64,000 nt of DNA, from the NCBI GenBank assembly GCA_026184415.1, contig CM047940.1, forward strand, positions 5,890,001 to 5,954,000. Reading direction: 5' to 3'. The stretch comes from Trichothecium roseum (Eukaryota > Ascomycota > Sordariomycetes > Hypocreales). Position numbers and translations under genes: made by a program. Positions 54,975 through 64,000 of the stretch are shown here, piece after piece (the first letter of the stretch is position 1; each line of letters opens with the position of its first letter). The notes under the pieces were generated by a model that was given only the letters and a program-made list of their open reading frames with translations, was not told the origin of the DNA and did not search any database.

Positions 54975-57577
54975 TCAAGTCGCGAATCGAAAGTCGAGCC
55001 TACAAAGAACGAAATCAGCCATGAGCGATATTTACCAAAGACAATGACGGGTTAACGAGGGAAAATAGAAACTTACCGCTTATTTCCTTGATCGGTCGTG
55101 GTTGTCCTGTACGTGTGCTGCTCCTCGGGGGTCATTGCATCCCACTTCTTGGCCTTTTGATTGTTCCTCCACCGATAATAAAAATATGTTCCGGGGTATT
55201 GAACAACCTAGTAGTAGCCATCGTGGTCCAGAGTCAGCGTTTTTCTTGTTCCTGCAAAGGACATACGTGTGCGGAAGACGATGTACTTACACACATCCAC
55301 ACGCAAATAACGAGAAGACCCTTGTTGGCTTTGAAGTATCTCGGCGAATCGGAAGGTTGATAAACTACAAATTAGCTTCGTCTTCGCTGATGCTTGCCTT
55401 ACAATAGCCTGATAGAGTACTTACTGTTGGCTCCAATCATACCGCTCACCTGCACCCACATATTGTATAGGCTAAATAGTCAGCATATATAGTCGCCAGT
55501 TGGTAGCATTGCAGCAGCTTACGATGCAGAGACTGTCCGGTTCTGTACCGATCCTGCGTTCCTGCTGGTCCAGGCGACTTGTATGGGATGGGTACTAGGA
55601 GGGGATTAGTACATGGGATACCTCGCCAGGAGCCATGATACTCACTAGGGGAACGAAAGCAGAACCGTGGCAATGGCAAAGTACGCCCACGGCGAGATTG
55701 GGTCTTTCAACGCGATCAACGCCGCAAAGCACGGCAGCAACCAGGCATCCTCCGCCATGGACACGAAACTCCGGTTGTTGACCATTTCGCTCACCGCCGT
55801 GATGAGGAGCATCATTATGCTCGACCCGACGATGTTGGGGACCGATAAGATGTTCGATTGGATCACGTTGAAACCCAGCCCGCGGAACGAGATGGTCAGA
55901 TACTGATCGACGGGGTATTTTGGTAGACCGAACAGGAGACCAAGGGCGTACAGCGGCCACATGTCAAAGTCCTTGGAGCATTCCCATATCTGTCTGACTG
56001 AGAGGCCTTGGCGGTTGTACATGCCTCCTTTCTGAGGGTCATCGCGAATGACTATGAATTGTCAGGGTTATATCAACAAAGAATAACTGTCATTTGACTT
56101 ACCGGCGTTGACAATAATCTTCTCCTCCTTGTCGTTGAAGTAACCCTTGGGAGCCCACTTGCTCTTAGTCCTGGCCGGTGACTGGGGCATCAGGAAGAAC
56201 GAGGCGACGCCGACGAGGACTACATCCGGTCAGCAGAGGTATCAGAATCTACGACGTTACTCTTACAAGTGAAGGCACCCCTATGGTCGTTAGTCATTAT
56301 GCACAGATACCAAAGTGTCTGTAAAAGACTTACTCGATGAGAAATAGCCATCGCCATCCTTCGTATCCCAGCAATCCGCGCATGGACAATAAACCAACGG
56401 CCGCAAAGCCCACGCCAATGTCGACTATTTGCGCAGACATCCAGAACCAGGCCAATCGAATAGGGAGCTGTGAAATTAGCTTTTGGCAAACCCACTCTAC
56501 AGGGCAGCGGGACATACTGTTCTTCCAGTGTACCAATAACTGAGATACAGAATCGCATCACTTCGCTTGTTAGTTGTGTTTGACATAGTATGAACCAGGT
56601 GAACTCACGGAATAAATCCGCCCTGAAACGTAGCACTGAATGAATATGTTAGCTTAGCCTTGATTTCCACTGTTGAGTTGAATTCTCACATAAGATATCT
56701 GGTTGCTAGGAAGGATGCTCTTCCTTTGAGGAAGAATTGCAAACCAGAAATGAGGCTAAAAATGCAAATCTGAATCGGGATCCAGAGATCGGGTCCAATA
56801 CTACTGCCCGTCAGCTTCTCATCCGACCGAGCACTTGTGGGCCGAACACGCACCGTTTCGAAATGAGCTGGGATGGGAGCTCGGCGAGAAGGAAGCCAAC
56901 TCGGGAAATGGTTTGACCAATATTCTTGAATGCATCAGTACAGGGTCCTTTATCTGCTTCACACACGTGTATCACATACGTAATCTGCCTGAGTGATATC
57001 CAGGTCATCGAGCATATCGTCGGAAACGGCATTCTTGATATTATTCCGGTGAATGTCTAGGGCAGCAAACATGACGCAGACCCAGACCTGAAGGGGTTAG
57101 AAAAGATTCAAGGAGTACAAAAGATGATTGCAAGCTCACCATAATCTTCCAGTCCACCTTGCGTCGTACGGCCCTCTCCTCTCTCCATGTCCAACGGAAC
57201 TTGGGATCAAATACGCGATAATTTTCCCATTGCGGATGGATATAGAGCTGCTTGTACTCCTCGATATTTTCAGAGTCCCAGATGCTCGGTTGAGTGGCAA
57301 CCTAAAATGGGGTTAAAAAAAGATTGTTCAATTTATAGGACACATCATTGCCTGCACTCACTGCATCAAGATCGTGCTCGGTCTTGGGCCTACGGCGAAT
57401 CTTCAGAAATCGCAAGATGGCATCCCCCAGCACGGACTCCATACGTTGAGTTTCCTGGGTGGCCAACCCCAATGGGGAGGACGCCGACTCATTGGGGCTC
57501 TTGTCGTCCCTACCGCCCTTGACGCTGGCATCGGATGGGGTGCTTGATCCCGCTACGTCCACTGGCTGAGAAGACAT
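54975..57577 (-). CDS. MFS anion:cation symporter, Dal5/allantoate permease-like
   Basis: This family imports organic anions such as allantoate, nicotinate, pantothenate or dipeptides. Sixteen exons: 57577-57362, 57301-57140, 57087-56980, 56924-56854, 56803-56690, 56635-56609, 56539-56518, 56467-56334, 56280-56267, 56219-56103, 56051-55646, 55594-55523, 55471-55425, 55364-55291, 55207-55077, 54999-54975. They add to 579 residues with every splice in frame. Visible signatures: RKVDWKIM before helix 1, NIKNAVSDD, the ELP-type loop, LPIRLAWFW, GYEGWRWLFLIEG, SFFLMPQSPARTK, KDFDMWPLYALGL, and YFYYRWRN...WDAMTPEEQ with the terminal LDFRFAT. Three exons are only 27, 22 and 14 nt, and the last is 25 nt. 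The N-terminal ~60 residues are hydrophilic. Substrate cannot be told from sequence. Confidence 0.9.
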
Positions 57578-59425
57578 TTTGCTTATTGCAGCAACGACAT
57601 GAGATGAAGCCGGTGCAACATGTATATATGCATTTCATACATCTTTTTTTGTTCTCCGTTGACCAGTCCCTCGGGTCTGTAACATTATTGGGCATTCGGT
57701 AGATGCGTCGGCAGGTTGGGTGTCTTGGGTGCAACTCCACTGCAATGGCGACATGATGCTTGCTTGCCTACTGGCCTGCTTGCTTGACTGCTTGCTGCCG
57801 CCCAAGGGCCGCTGTTGAAATATTGGTGAGCTGATGGGAGGTCCCCCTCCATTTTGCTGGGCTGAGGTCACGCCATTGATTCACCATATGGACACTCGAT
57901 GTCGTGCTTTGTGGATGCAACCATTATCCCCACATCACCACCACGATACTATGGTCTGTACATATGAAGTATGAACAAGGCTCAGGCGCATAATTCAATC
58001 TGCACATTGATGAGGACGTTTGAAAAGAGTCGAAAACCAAAGGGAGCAGGACCTAGTATGCGGTACTGAGTATATCCTGTTGGTTTTTGACAGATTCCCA
58101 CGAAATCGGCAAGAAAATGGCTGATGCGGGATCTGCGCAGACCAAGTATATCAAAACTCGAGCAGTCCACATTGTGATCCATAAAGGATATAAAGCCGAA
58201 ACAGCTGCGGAGTGGTCCGTACCATACATCGCAGAAGTATCGGCGGCAAATAAAAGACGTTGCAGTATTTCTAAATCCGATATATCAATAACGGTTGTGT
58301 TTCTTTCGGTGTGATTTGTCCAGGTCCCATCAAAGGGTTGTGAAAGACCCCATTGCGGCCATCTACCGAGTTTCGGTTCGTCGACCGGTCCGGCAGGTTT
58401 CCGCCGCGCATGGCCCTGGATTCTAGAAATATCATCTCCACGTGTCTGTGGAGCAGTTGCGCCGAAGCCGAGCGTGGTCAAGAACCAGTTGCAAGATGTT
58501 TGTGTCTATCGCGTTCTGTAAGCTGTGTTGGCGTCCCTAGTGTGTAAAGAACTAGGCTTGATAAGAATGTCGGAACTTGACCGACCTGTAATAGGTTAAG
58601 GTTTCTGATAGAATCAATGGTTTTCAAGGAATGTTTTCCCGCATCATCAAGGCTTTCACCATGCAACCGTAGGGATAGTCCATGATGCTTTGGAACAATA
58701 AACGCAAAGGCGGCGGATTATCTGATGAGGTCATAATGAAGGCCAATTAGGCGGTATGGTACTCCGTATATGCACCATCAGAACGAATGTGAAAAAGAGG
58801 CTCCAGGTTGCATTCACAGGTTCAAGAAAACGTCAAGGCTGCATGGTGACGAATTCGTTTCAGAGTGCGTATATACTCCGTAATGCAGGCACGATTGTGG
58901 CCTCTCCGGGGCAAGCGTAGGGTAAGTGGAGAAATCCAGAATCGGCTCAATCAAGCCTTTTTGCATCAATCCCAAACTTTTCATTCGTCCAAAGGAAACC
59001 GATGCAAGGGTCTCCTTTGCTTTTCCAACCTATGGTGATGGTGATAGTCTGCGGAGTAAGGAACACTCTTGGTGTTCTATCATCTCCGTACGGGGTAATC
59101 CGTATGGTACTCGTCGTTCGTGATGCTTCATTGCGGCCGCGCCTTCTGATCAGGGATCTTTATGCCTCACGCGAGAGAATGAAAACATAAGGGCCCTCAT
59201 GTCGTACAGGACAATCGGCTACAGCACCTGGGACGAATTGAAAAAACTCTCGGCCTGCGCGATGTGCATGGTTGGCTACTGTGACCAGAAATGAAGACCA
59301 TCGGGGCGATGCGGCTGACGCGTGTCGTGTCCCTTACGTAAGTCTGGAGGCCGCTGATTGATGACCTTGGCCCAACCCTCGTCCTTCACAATACGCGTGT
59401 GTGATCAACAGACATAACCACTGCC
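57578..59425. other. 1.8-kb intergenic region
   Basis: Lies between two divergent genes. Octamers at 58760 and 58874. A 142-codon minus-strand frame near 58100-58480 has no recognisable motif and is not called. Confidence 0.5.
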
Positions 59426-60397
59426 ATGCCCGCAGCCGAGAAAGAGGTCGGGGAGAAGGAGCAGAAGTGGGATAAGAAGGTTGGCAAATTTCTGTACGTA
59501 CGCGAGCAGGTTCAAGCGGTCGGCGCTTCCAGTACTGACTTGACGACCCAGGGTAAAAAACATCAATAAAGGCGAGCTGGCCCTCAAGCACGCCGTCGGC
59601 CTAGGGCAGCAGCCAAATGCAGTTCCTGTGACCAAGCCCAAGTTCAGGGAGCGACCAAGGCCGGTGGAGGTGGGATGGCATCCTGTTGGTGGTGTCGCGG
59701 GCAGGTGGTTCGCCGAGGACACGGGGCTGGGTAAGATGATCACGGAAAAGATCAAAAACTACCCGGATCCGACGCAGCACTGGGCCGTACTTGTCGGCGA
59801 TTTCGCGCATCAGCTGTGGATGGTGGGTATGCCCTCGCGTTTGTTTGCCGGAGCGTGGCTAAGCATTGCAGGACGAAAACTTTCATGTAATCTACATCAA
59901 TGAGAGGATAAACCGAGAAGAATGGCGGTCGTTTCCTGTGGGCCAGACGCGGTTCAATGATGATGCCATTCGAAGGACAGGTAGGTGACGTAAAAGCAAG
60001 ATGGTGGTTTCTCGCTAACTCGGCAGGCGAATCGGTGATCCAAAGCATCAGGGACAGGCAGCCCGCGTACAATCTCATCACTAACAACTGCCAGACGTAT
60101 GCACTGCAGCTTCTCGACGCTATCAAGGCTAGCGGAGAGATGGAATTTGCGACGACGCTGGCCATATACGACACGCTCCTGGGGCCTGGAAAGGTCAAGG
60201 ACCTATTCGCTGATCCAGGTCCGGGACCAGCGCTGCAGCTGGAGGCCGGGCCATCGTTTGCGCCCCCAGCCCGGGCGGACACTGTCGTCTTTGCCCAGGA
60301 AGTAATGGACACCAACACCGCCCAGCTCGACACTGGCGAGCAGCTCAAGAAGCAAAAGAAGAAGAAGGGCATTCTTTCCGTCTTCAAGAAGAAGTGA
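59426..60397 (+). CDS. Papain-like-fold protein (LRAT/PPPDE/NlpC-like), function unknown
   Basis: Exons 59426-59493, 59552-59822, 59872-59980 and 60027-60397 give 272 residues. The core has the His-then-NC order of permuted papain-like enzymes: QHWAVLVGD with His99, followed 70 residues later by YNLITNNCQTYAL with Asn170-Cys171. That matches the LRAT, PPPDE and H-NC box proteins (acyltransferases, amidases, deSUMOylases). No signal peptide; the N-terminus is charged and the C-terminus ends in a Lys-rich tail (KKQKKKKGILSVFKKK) that could bind membrane phospholipid or serve as a nuclear signal. Phases match at every splice. Which reaction it performs cannot be told; the Cys and His suggest an active thiol enzyme. 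Confidence 0.78.
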
Positions 60398-61725
60398 TGC
60401 CCAGTTGGAGGGTGTGGAGTTTGTCGTATAGTCCTCGTTGATGAAACTGCGTTGACAAGGAAGCGCGCATTTGTTTGAGTAATCCCTTTCTAGTATTTTT
60501 GTTCTTGTATTACCACTGAATATCATATACCCCCTTTTTCATATCGACATCAGTTTTGCTTTTAGAAGTTGTGTCTAGAGCTTGAAACTTGTTGCCCGAG
60601 TTTTTTTCCTTTTTTTTGTTTTTTGTTTTTTTGAATTGAAACATGGTGGTTGTGCAGATGGCAATTGGCTACTTGGAGGATGCATGGAAGGCATTCGAGG
60701 TGAATTATTGGAGGGGTAATAGTCCCACAGTGGCTGGAGCGGGCAGAAAGACGGTATTCGCTCGCACTACCATGGGCAGTCTGGGTTTCAGAGGTTGTCA
60801 TACTGTTGAGTGTTTGGACCCAGTCAATGGCTGTGATATTGGCATTTACCGATGTCTTCATTTCGTCGGTTGGTGCACAAGGTTGACACGTATCCTACCG
60901 GAAGGCCTGATTGTAGATTTTCTAATAAAGTAGTAGGTGCACTCGAGAGACTGCTCGTGGTGCCTTCCGCCGTGATAGATTTGTCCAACCATGGGAAGGC
61001 GCCTTGACCGCACCTTTCATTTTTTTTTTCACGATAGTACCTCCCAATCCATTATCAGAGCGAGTTGATATCAAAAGGTACTACCTACCTGCGTTAGGTA
61101 GACTAGTATTGGTAGTACTTACTACATACTACTATCAAGTGGTACTTACTACATACGAGGTACTAAATACTTGAGGTACTAGTAGTAGTACGTACTACTG
61201 CGTAGTTTCTCTCGGTTGCCTCTACCAAGTCCCCAACATTATTCATTTCATCGCCATCTCAGAATACGTCGCATCTCCCACCCTCACAGCATCCCTCGCA
61301 GCAGCCTGGAGAAGAACTTAACTGCCAGGTGACCCGGTAGTACAGGTTGGCCGTTCTCCGAGACCTCATCTTATGGGAGGGGTTGCGGTTGGCAATGCAG
61401 GATAGAGGGAGGAGAGGGCTCATTCAAGTCAACCAGCTGAAAACAAACGATAAACCGTCTTTTGGCTATTTTTCAACAACATCAACCAATTAGACCATGT
61501 TAAGGTGAAACAAAAAGGCGGCGACAAGTACGTATTGAAAATTGGAACGTGTTTTTTTTTCACTTAACCTAACAGAGCGAGCATTCATCCTCGTCCATAT
61601 ATGCCCGTTTTGATATCAAGGCTAGGCTTGAGGGCATCAAGACGTGCGAATTGATGGCCCTGTATCAAGTAGACAAATACGCGCCATCAAAGCTAGTTGT
61701 GTGATTTAAGGTAGATGGACCGCCC
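60398..61725. other. 1.3-kb intergenic region with GTAGTA/TACTAC-rich segment
   Basis: Convergent gap. The segment 61080-61205 is almost entirely made of GTACTAC, TAGTAC and TACTACTATCAAGT-type words, the last shared with the region upstream of the NLR (27568-27581). No gene supported. Confidence 0.55.
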
Positions 61726-62897
61726 TCACTCAGTATAGATCTTTCCCAGCCGTCCTTGATGATAGGCTAGGTAAGTGATATCCTTGATACTATCTGATCG
61801 ACCGAACTGGGCAAGCGGCGCAACAGAAGCCTCAAAGTCGGGCTTGACGAAAAATGCTCCAGAGTACCGTTCAGGACAGTATCCTTTGGGCTCTTTTCCA
61901 TTCGAGACTGTAGCACCATCATTTGAAGGCGATACCCGATGAATGGCTGCTTTCATGACGCCGTTGGTCCAGCGCTCGAGCGTGTCGCCGACGAGGAGAA
62001 CGATATCCCGAGATCCGACGGCGGGCACAGGCATGAAACAACGGTGTTCCGCCGTCGAGTTTTGGCGGTCCTCGATCTCCAAGCCGCCTACGTCGTCTTG
62101 GAACAGCAGCGAGATGATGCCGATGTCGCTGTGCGGGGCGGCGCGCTGTTTCCTGCCCGCGGCGAGCACGTCGAGGGGAACCTTCGGGTAATGGTTGAAG
62201 CGAAGCTCGCTGCAAGGCTCTTTGCAGAGTGATAGCAAGGCGTCTTTTGGAAGATTCAAGCCTAGCTCTATGGCTTCGAGGAGCTGGAAAGATGCTTGCT
62301 GGAAGATGGTCCAGTATGAGGCCATGGCCTGCTCGAAATGGGGTAGTTCGGTCTCATCTGGGAAGGCGCTGGGGAAGCGTTTGTCGCCGGGTGGGCCGGC
62401 ATCGAAATGTTCCTGTTGAGATGGTTGTGAGAAAGCAGCAAAGTCTCAGCTGTAGGGGAGCAGGGCTTGGGGAGCTTACCCGAACATCTATGACCTCGGA
62501 ACGCTTCGAAGAGTTTCCGTCCTGTGCTCTTCGGTCCAGGTTGGACAGTGGTTCGGACCCTTCAGCGCCATATCCACGTTGAGGCTCAGGCCTAGGGGTA
62601 ATGGCAATCCTCTGCTTGATATGCAGTGGGAGCGCAAAGAAAGGCGCAGCCTTGTCATGTGACGCATATCACATCAGCCACTGATCAATGTCGCCGACTA
62701 CGTAAAATGTTTGGATAGGAGAGGATTTTGCTTACCAGCTGCAAGTATTCGGTCGTCGCAGCTTCGGACACGTCGCAGTTGATCAGGCGAGCGGCGCCGT
62801 GGTCCTTGAGGCTGGTGACAAACTGCTGCGATATGCTCAACCTCGTCGCATCGTCTCCCGCAGCAAAGTTTGCGAAGTCAACCGTGGCAGGTCCCAT
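61726..62897 (-). CDS. 2-oxoglutarate/Fe(II)-dependent oxygenase, isopenicillin N synthase-like
   Basis: These enzymes hydroxylate, desaturate or cyclise small molecules using Fe(II), 2-oxoglutarate and O2. Exons 62897-62736, 62650-62480 and 62412-61726 give 339 residues. The DIOX_N part spans about 1-140. The iron ligands are His205 and Asp207 (PHSDIG) and His269 (AAIHRV). Arg293 and Ser295 (RYS) bind the 2-oxoglutarate carboxylate, the RxS motif of the family. ERWTNGVMKA before the distal His is typical of fungal members. I chose ATG 62897 because the family begins with a short strand such as TVDF; an in-frame ATG 222 bp upstream would add a basic, Pro-rich sequence without homologous look. 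Substrate unknown; such genes often belong to secondary metabolism, but no backbone gene is visible nearby. Confidence 0.91.
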
Positions 62898-63709
62898 TTT
62901 TTTTTTGCCAAAAGAAGATGAAGAGTAAAGATCGAGTACCTTGGTTTTTGCGTGAGGGGCGGCGTGAAGCGTGCTTGGTTTTCGGGCTGGAGTGGAATCT
63001 CTTGATGCCGCCCCCTCTGGTCTTATAGCCCGTTGCCTCCGCGTCCTGCAAAGCCTTGCGGCTCTGGGGCTCTGAGGCTCTGGGGCTCTGAGAGACTCTT
63101 TTGGGAAATTCTTTCGCACGTCTCATCTGCTGTACCATGTGGTGTGCAGGTGAGTAAGATGCCGTCAGAGCCGTAATGAAAACACCCGAATCGGCGAATA
63201 TGACCGATAAGCATGCCCAGCGGCATTTCGTCGTGGGGTGATGGGGACAATGTCGGCAGCAATTACAAGTCATGGGACTTCTTTTACCTCTGCCCGAGTA
63301 GGTTATATTTCGCCCCGAATAAGCTTTATCGCGCAGTAAGTGGCATTGGGGATTTTGAAGCCTGTGCCACTCGGGGCAATGGACAGTTTAGGGGGCGTTT
63401 TTCTTCTTATCTCCTTTCGGACCCAAGTCTGGAGCTCTGGGGCTTAAACCAAACGTCTTATTCTTGATAAGCCTTGAATATGACATGTTTGAGAGGATAG
63501 GTACACTTCTGGTTTAGTTTCTGGTTGTTTCGGTGTGTGTGATGATCAGAATGAGGGGGTGTGTTTGCGAGTGGGAAATGTGACCGCAATCAGTTTAGGG
63601 GGGTATGCACGGTTAGGAGCGTGGGTATGTCGACGATGTTTTGGATTCGAAGCACATGGGAACAAAACAATAGGTATCATATATGGCAAATCTAATCTGC
63701 AAACCTAGT
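62898..63709. other. Intergenic spacer
   Basis: An 812-bp gap holding the oxygenase promoter and the 3' flank of the last MFS gene. It contains a run of GCTCTGGGGCTCTGAG units at about 63060-63095. No gene supported. Confidence 0.5.
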
Positions 63710-64000
63710 CTAGGAGTCACTTTCATCGCTGTCCGCAGCGCAGTACGGACTACGCGCCCTGAGCCTTTCTCCGTAGAACCACAGAACGGCCGTGACCGAG
63801 GTGCCCAGCGCAATGAAGCTGACGGCAAGCACGGTCGCGGACAGGCCGAAGCCGAGGCTGTCAAACATGTAGGGGGCGAAGAGGGGGAACAGGCCGCCGG
63901 ATATGCTCCTGAGGACCAGGTTGGTGGAGATGGCCGAGGCGGCGTAGAGGGTGTAGGTGTCGATGGTGTAGACGGAGACGCAGGTGGAGCAGATGTAGAT
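63710..64000 (-). CDS. MFS transporter, DHA1-like, C-terminal part (cut by window end)
   Basis: The last 96 residues of a 12-helix carrier, open to the window edge. It begins in helix 9-10 (YTIDTYTLYAASAISTNLVLRS) and continues with ISGGLFPLFAPYMFDSLGFGLSATVLAVSFIALG, helices 11-12, and a short polar tail ending ADSDESDS. The YxxDxYxxYAASA motif followed by RSxxGGxFPLFA is typical of the fungal polyamine/multidrug DHA1 group (Tpo1/Flr1-like). The gene reads from the minus strand, so its start lies beyond 64000. Substrate not predictable. Confidence 0.85.
   Translation of the reverse strand: MYICSTCVSVYTIDTYTLYAASAISTNLVLRSISGGLFPLFAPYMFDSLGFGLSATVLAVSFIALGTSVTAVLWFYGERLRARSPYCAADSDESDS

Noticed and set aside
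58053..58481. A 142-codon minus-strand frame in the gap at 57.6-59.4 kb
   Set aside because: No domain, no good splice context and no codon bias like the neighbouring genes.
62898..63119. An upstream in-frame ATG extending the 2-oxoglutarate oxygenase by 74 residues
   Set aside because: The extension is basic and Pro/Ser-rich with repeated APEPQ words, unlike the start of this family.
1..64000. CRISPR arrays, rRNA genes, bacterial operons or insertion sequences
   Set aside because: No regularly spaced repeats or transposase frames were seen; the introns and gene families are eukaryotic.

Overview
This window is nuclear DNA of a filamentous ascomycete (Pezizomycotina, most like a sordariomycete/Hypocreales genome). 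The evidence is short GT-AG introns of about 45-120 nt, GC-rich third positions in long exons, wide intergenic gaps full of homopolymers and microsatellites, and typical fungal families: a linoleate diol synthase (Ppo) fusion, a NACHT-type NLR, a PTH11-like receptor, a WSC protein, secreted hydrolases and MFS carriers. I built the gene models by hand from splice signals and reading-frame continuity. No transcript or database search was available.

Layout. 0-5.6 kb: VPS4 (minus strand, cut by the window start), prefoldin subunit 6, an AMSH-type JAMM deubiquitinase and a secreted WSC protein. 7.8-9.4 kb: a Qdr-like MFS exporter. 12.0-15.5 kb: the Ppo dioxygenase-P450 fusion. 15.7-16.2 kb: a small conserved protein. 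17.4-18.0 kb: a secreted GH24 lysozyme. 21.8-22.4 kb: a secreted four-cysteine protein. 22.6-24.1 kb: an extended-SDR protein. 24.8-27.3 kb: a NACHT NLR broken by two frameshifts and flanked by related direct repeats. 27.8-32.2 kb: a GH43 beta-xylosidase next to a 12-exon alcohol oxidase on the same strand. 33.3-34.7 kb: a mitochondrial sulfide:quinone oxidoreductase. 35.8-37.0 kb: a FAM86-like methyltransferase. 41.4-43.4 kb: a secreted BBE-like FAD oxidase. 45.8-47.4 kb: a PTH11-like membrane protein with a puzzling second exon. 49.2-50.1 kb: a secreted CE1 esterase. 51.8-52.2 kb: a small unknown protein. 54.0-54.5 kb: a GNAT acetyltransferase. 55.0-57.6 kb: a Dal5-like transporter with 16 exons, three of them under 30 nt. 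59.4-60.4 kb: a papain-like-fold (LRAT/PPPDE-like) protein. 61.7-62.9 kb: a 2-oxoglutarate/Fe(II) oxygenase. 63.7-64.0 kb: the end of another MFS carrier.

How the genes relate. There is no single obvious biosynthetic cluster. Two themes recur. The first is ESCRT/endosome function (VPS4 and AMSH within 3 kb). The second is breakdown of plant polymers and handling of the products: GH43 xylosidase, CE1 esterase, alcohol oxidase, BBE-like oxidase and a Dal5-like carrier. The secreted lysozyme suggests contact with bacteria.

The strongest signal outside genes is an octamer, ACGGAGTA/TACTCCGT. It occurs close to 50 times by eye count, always between genes, where about two copies would be expected by chance. 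Several copies form perfect palindromes.
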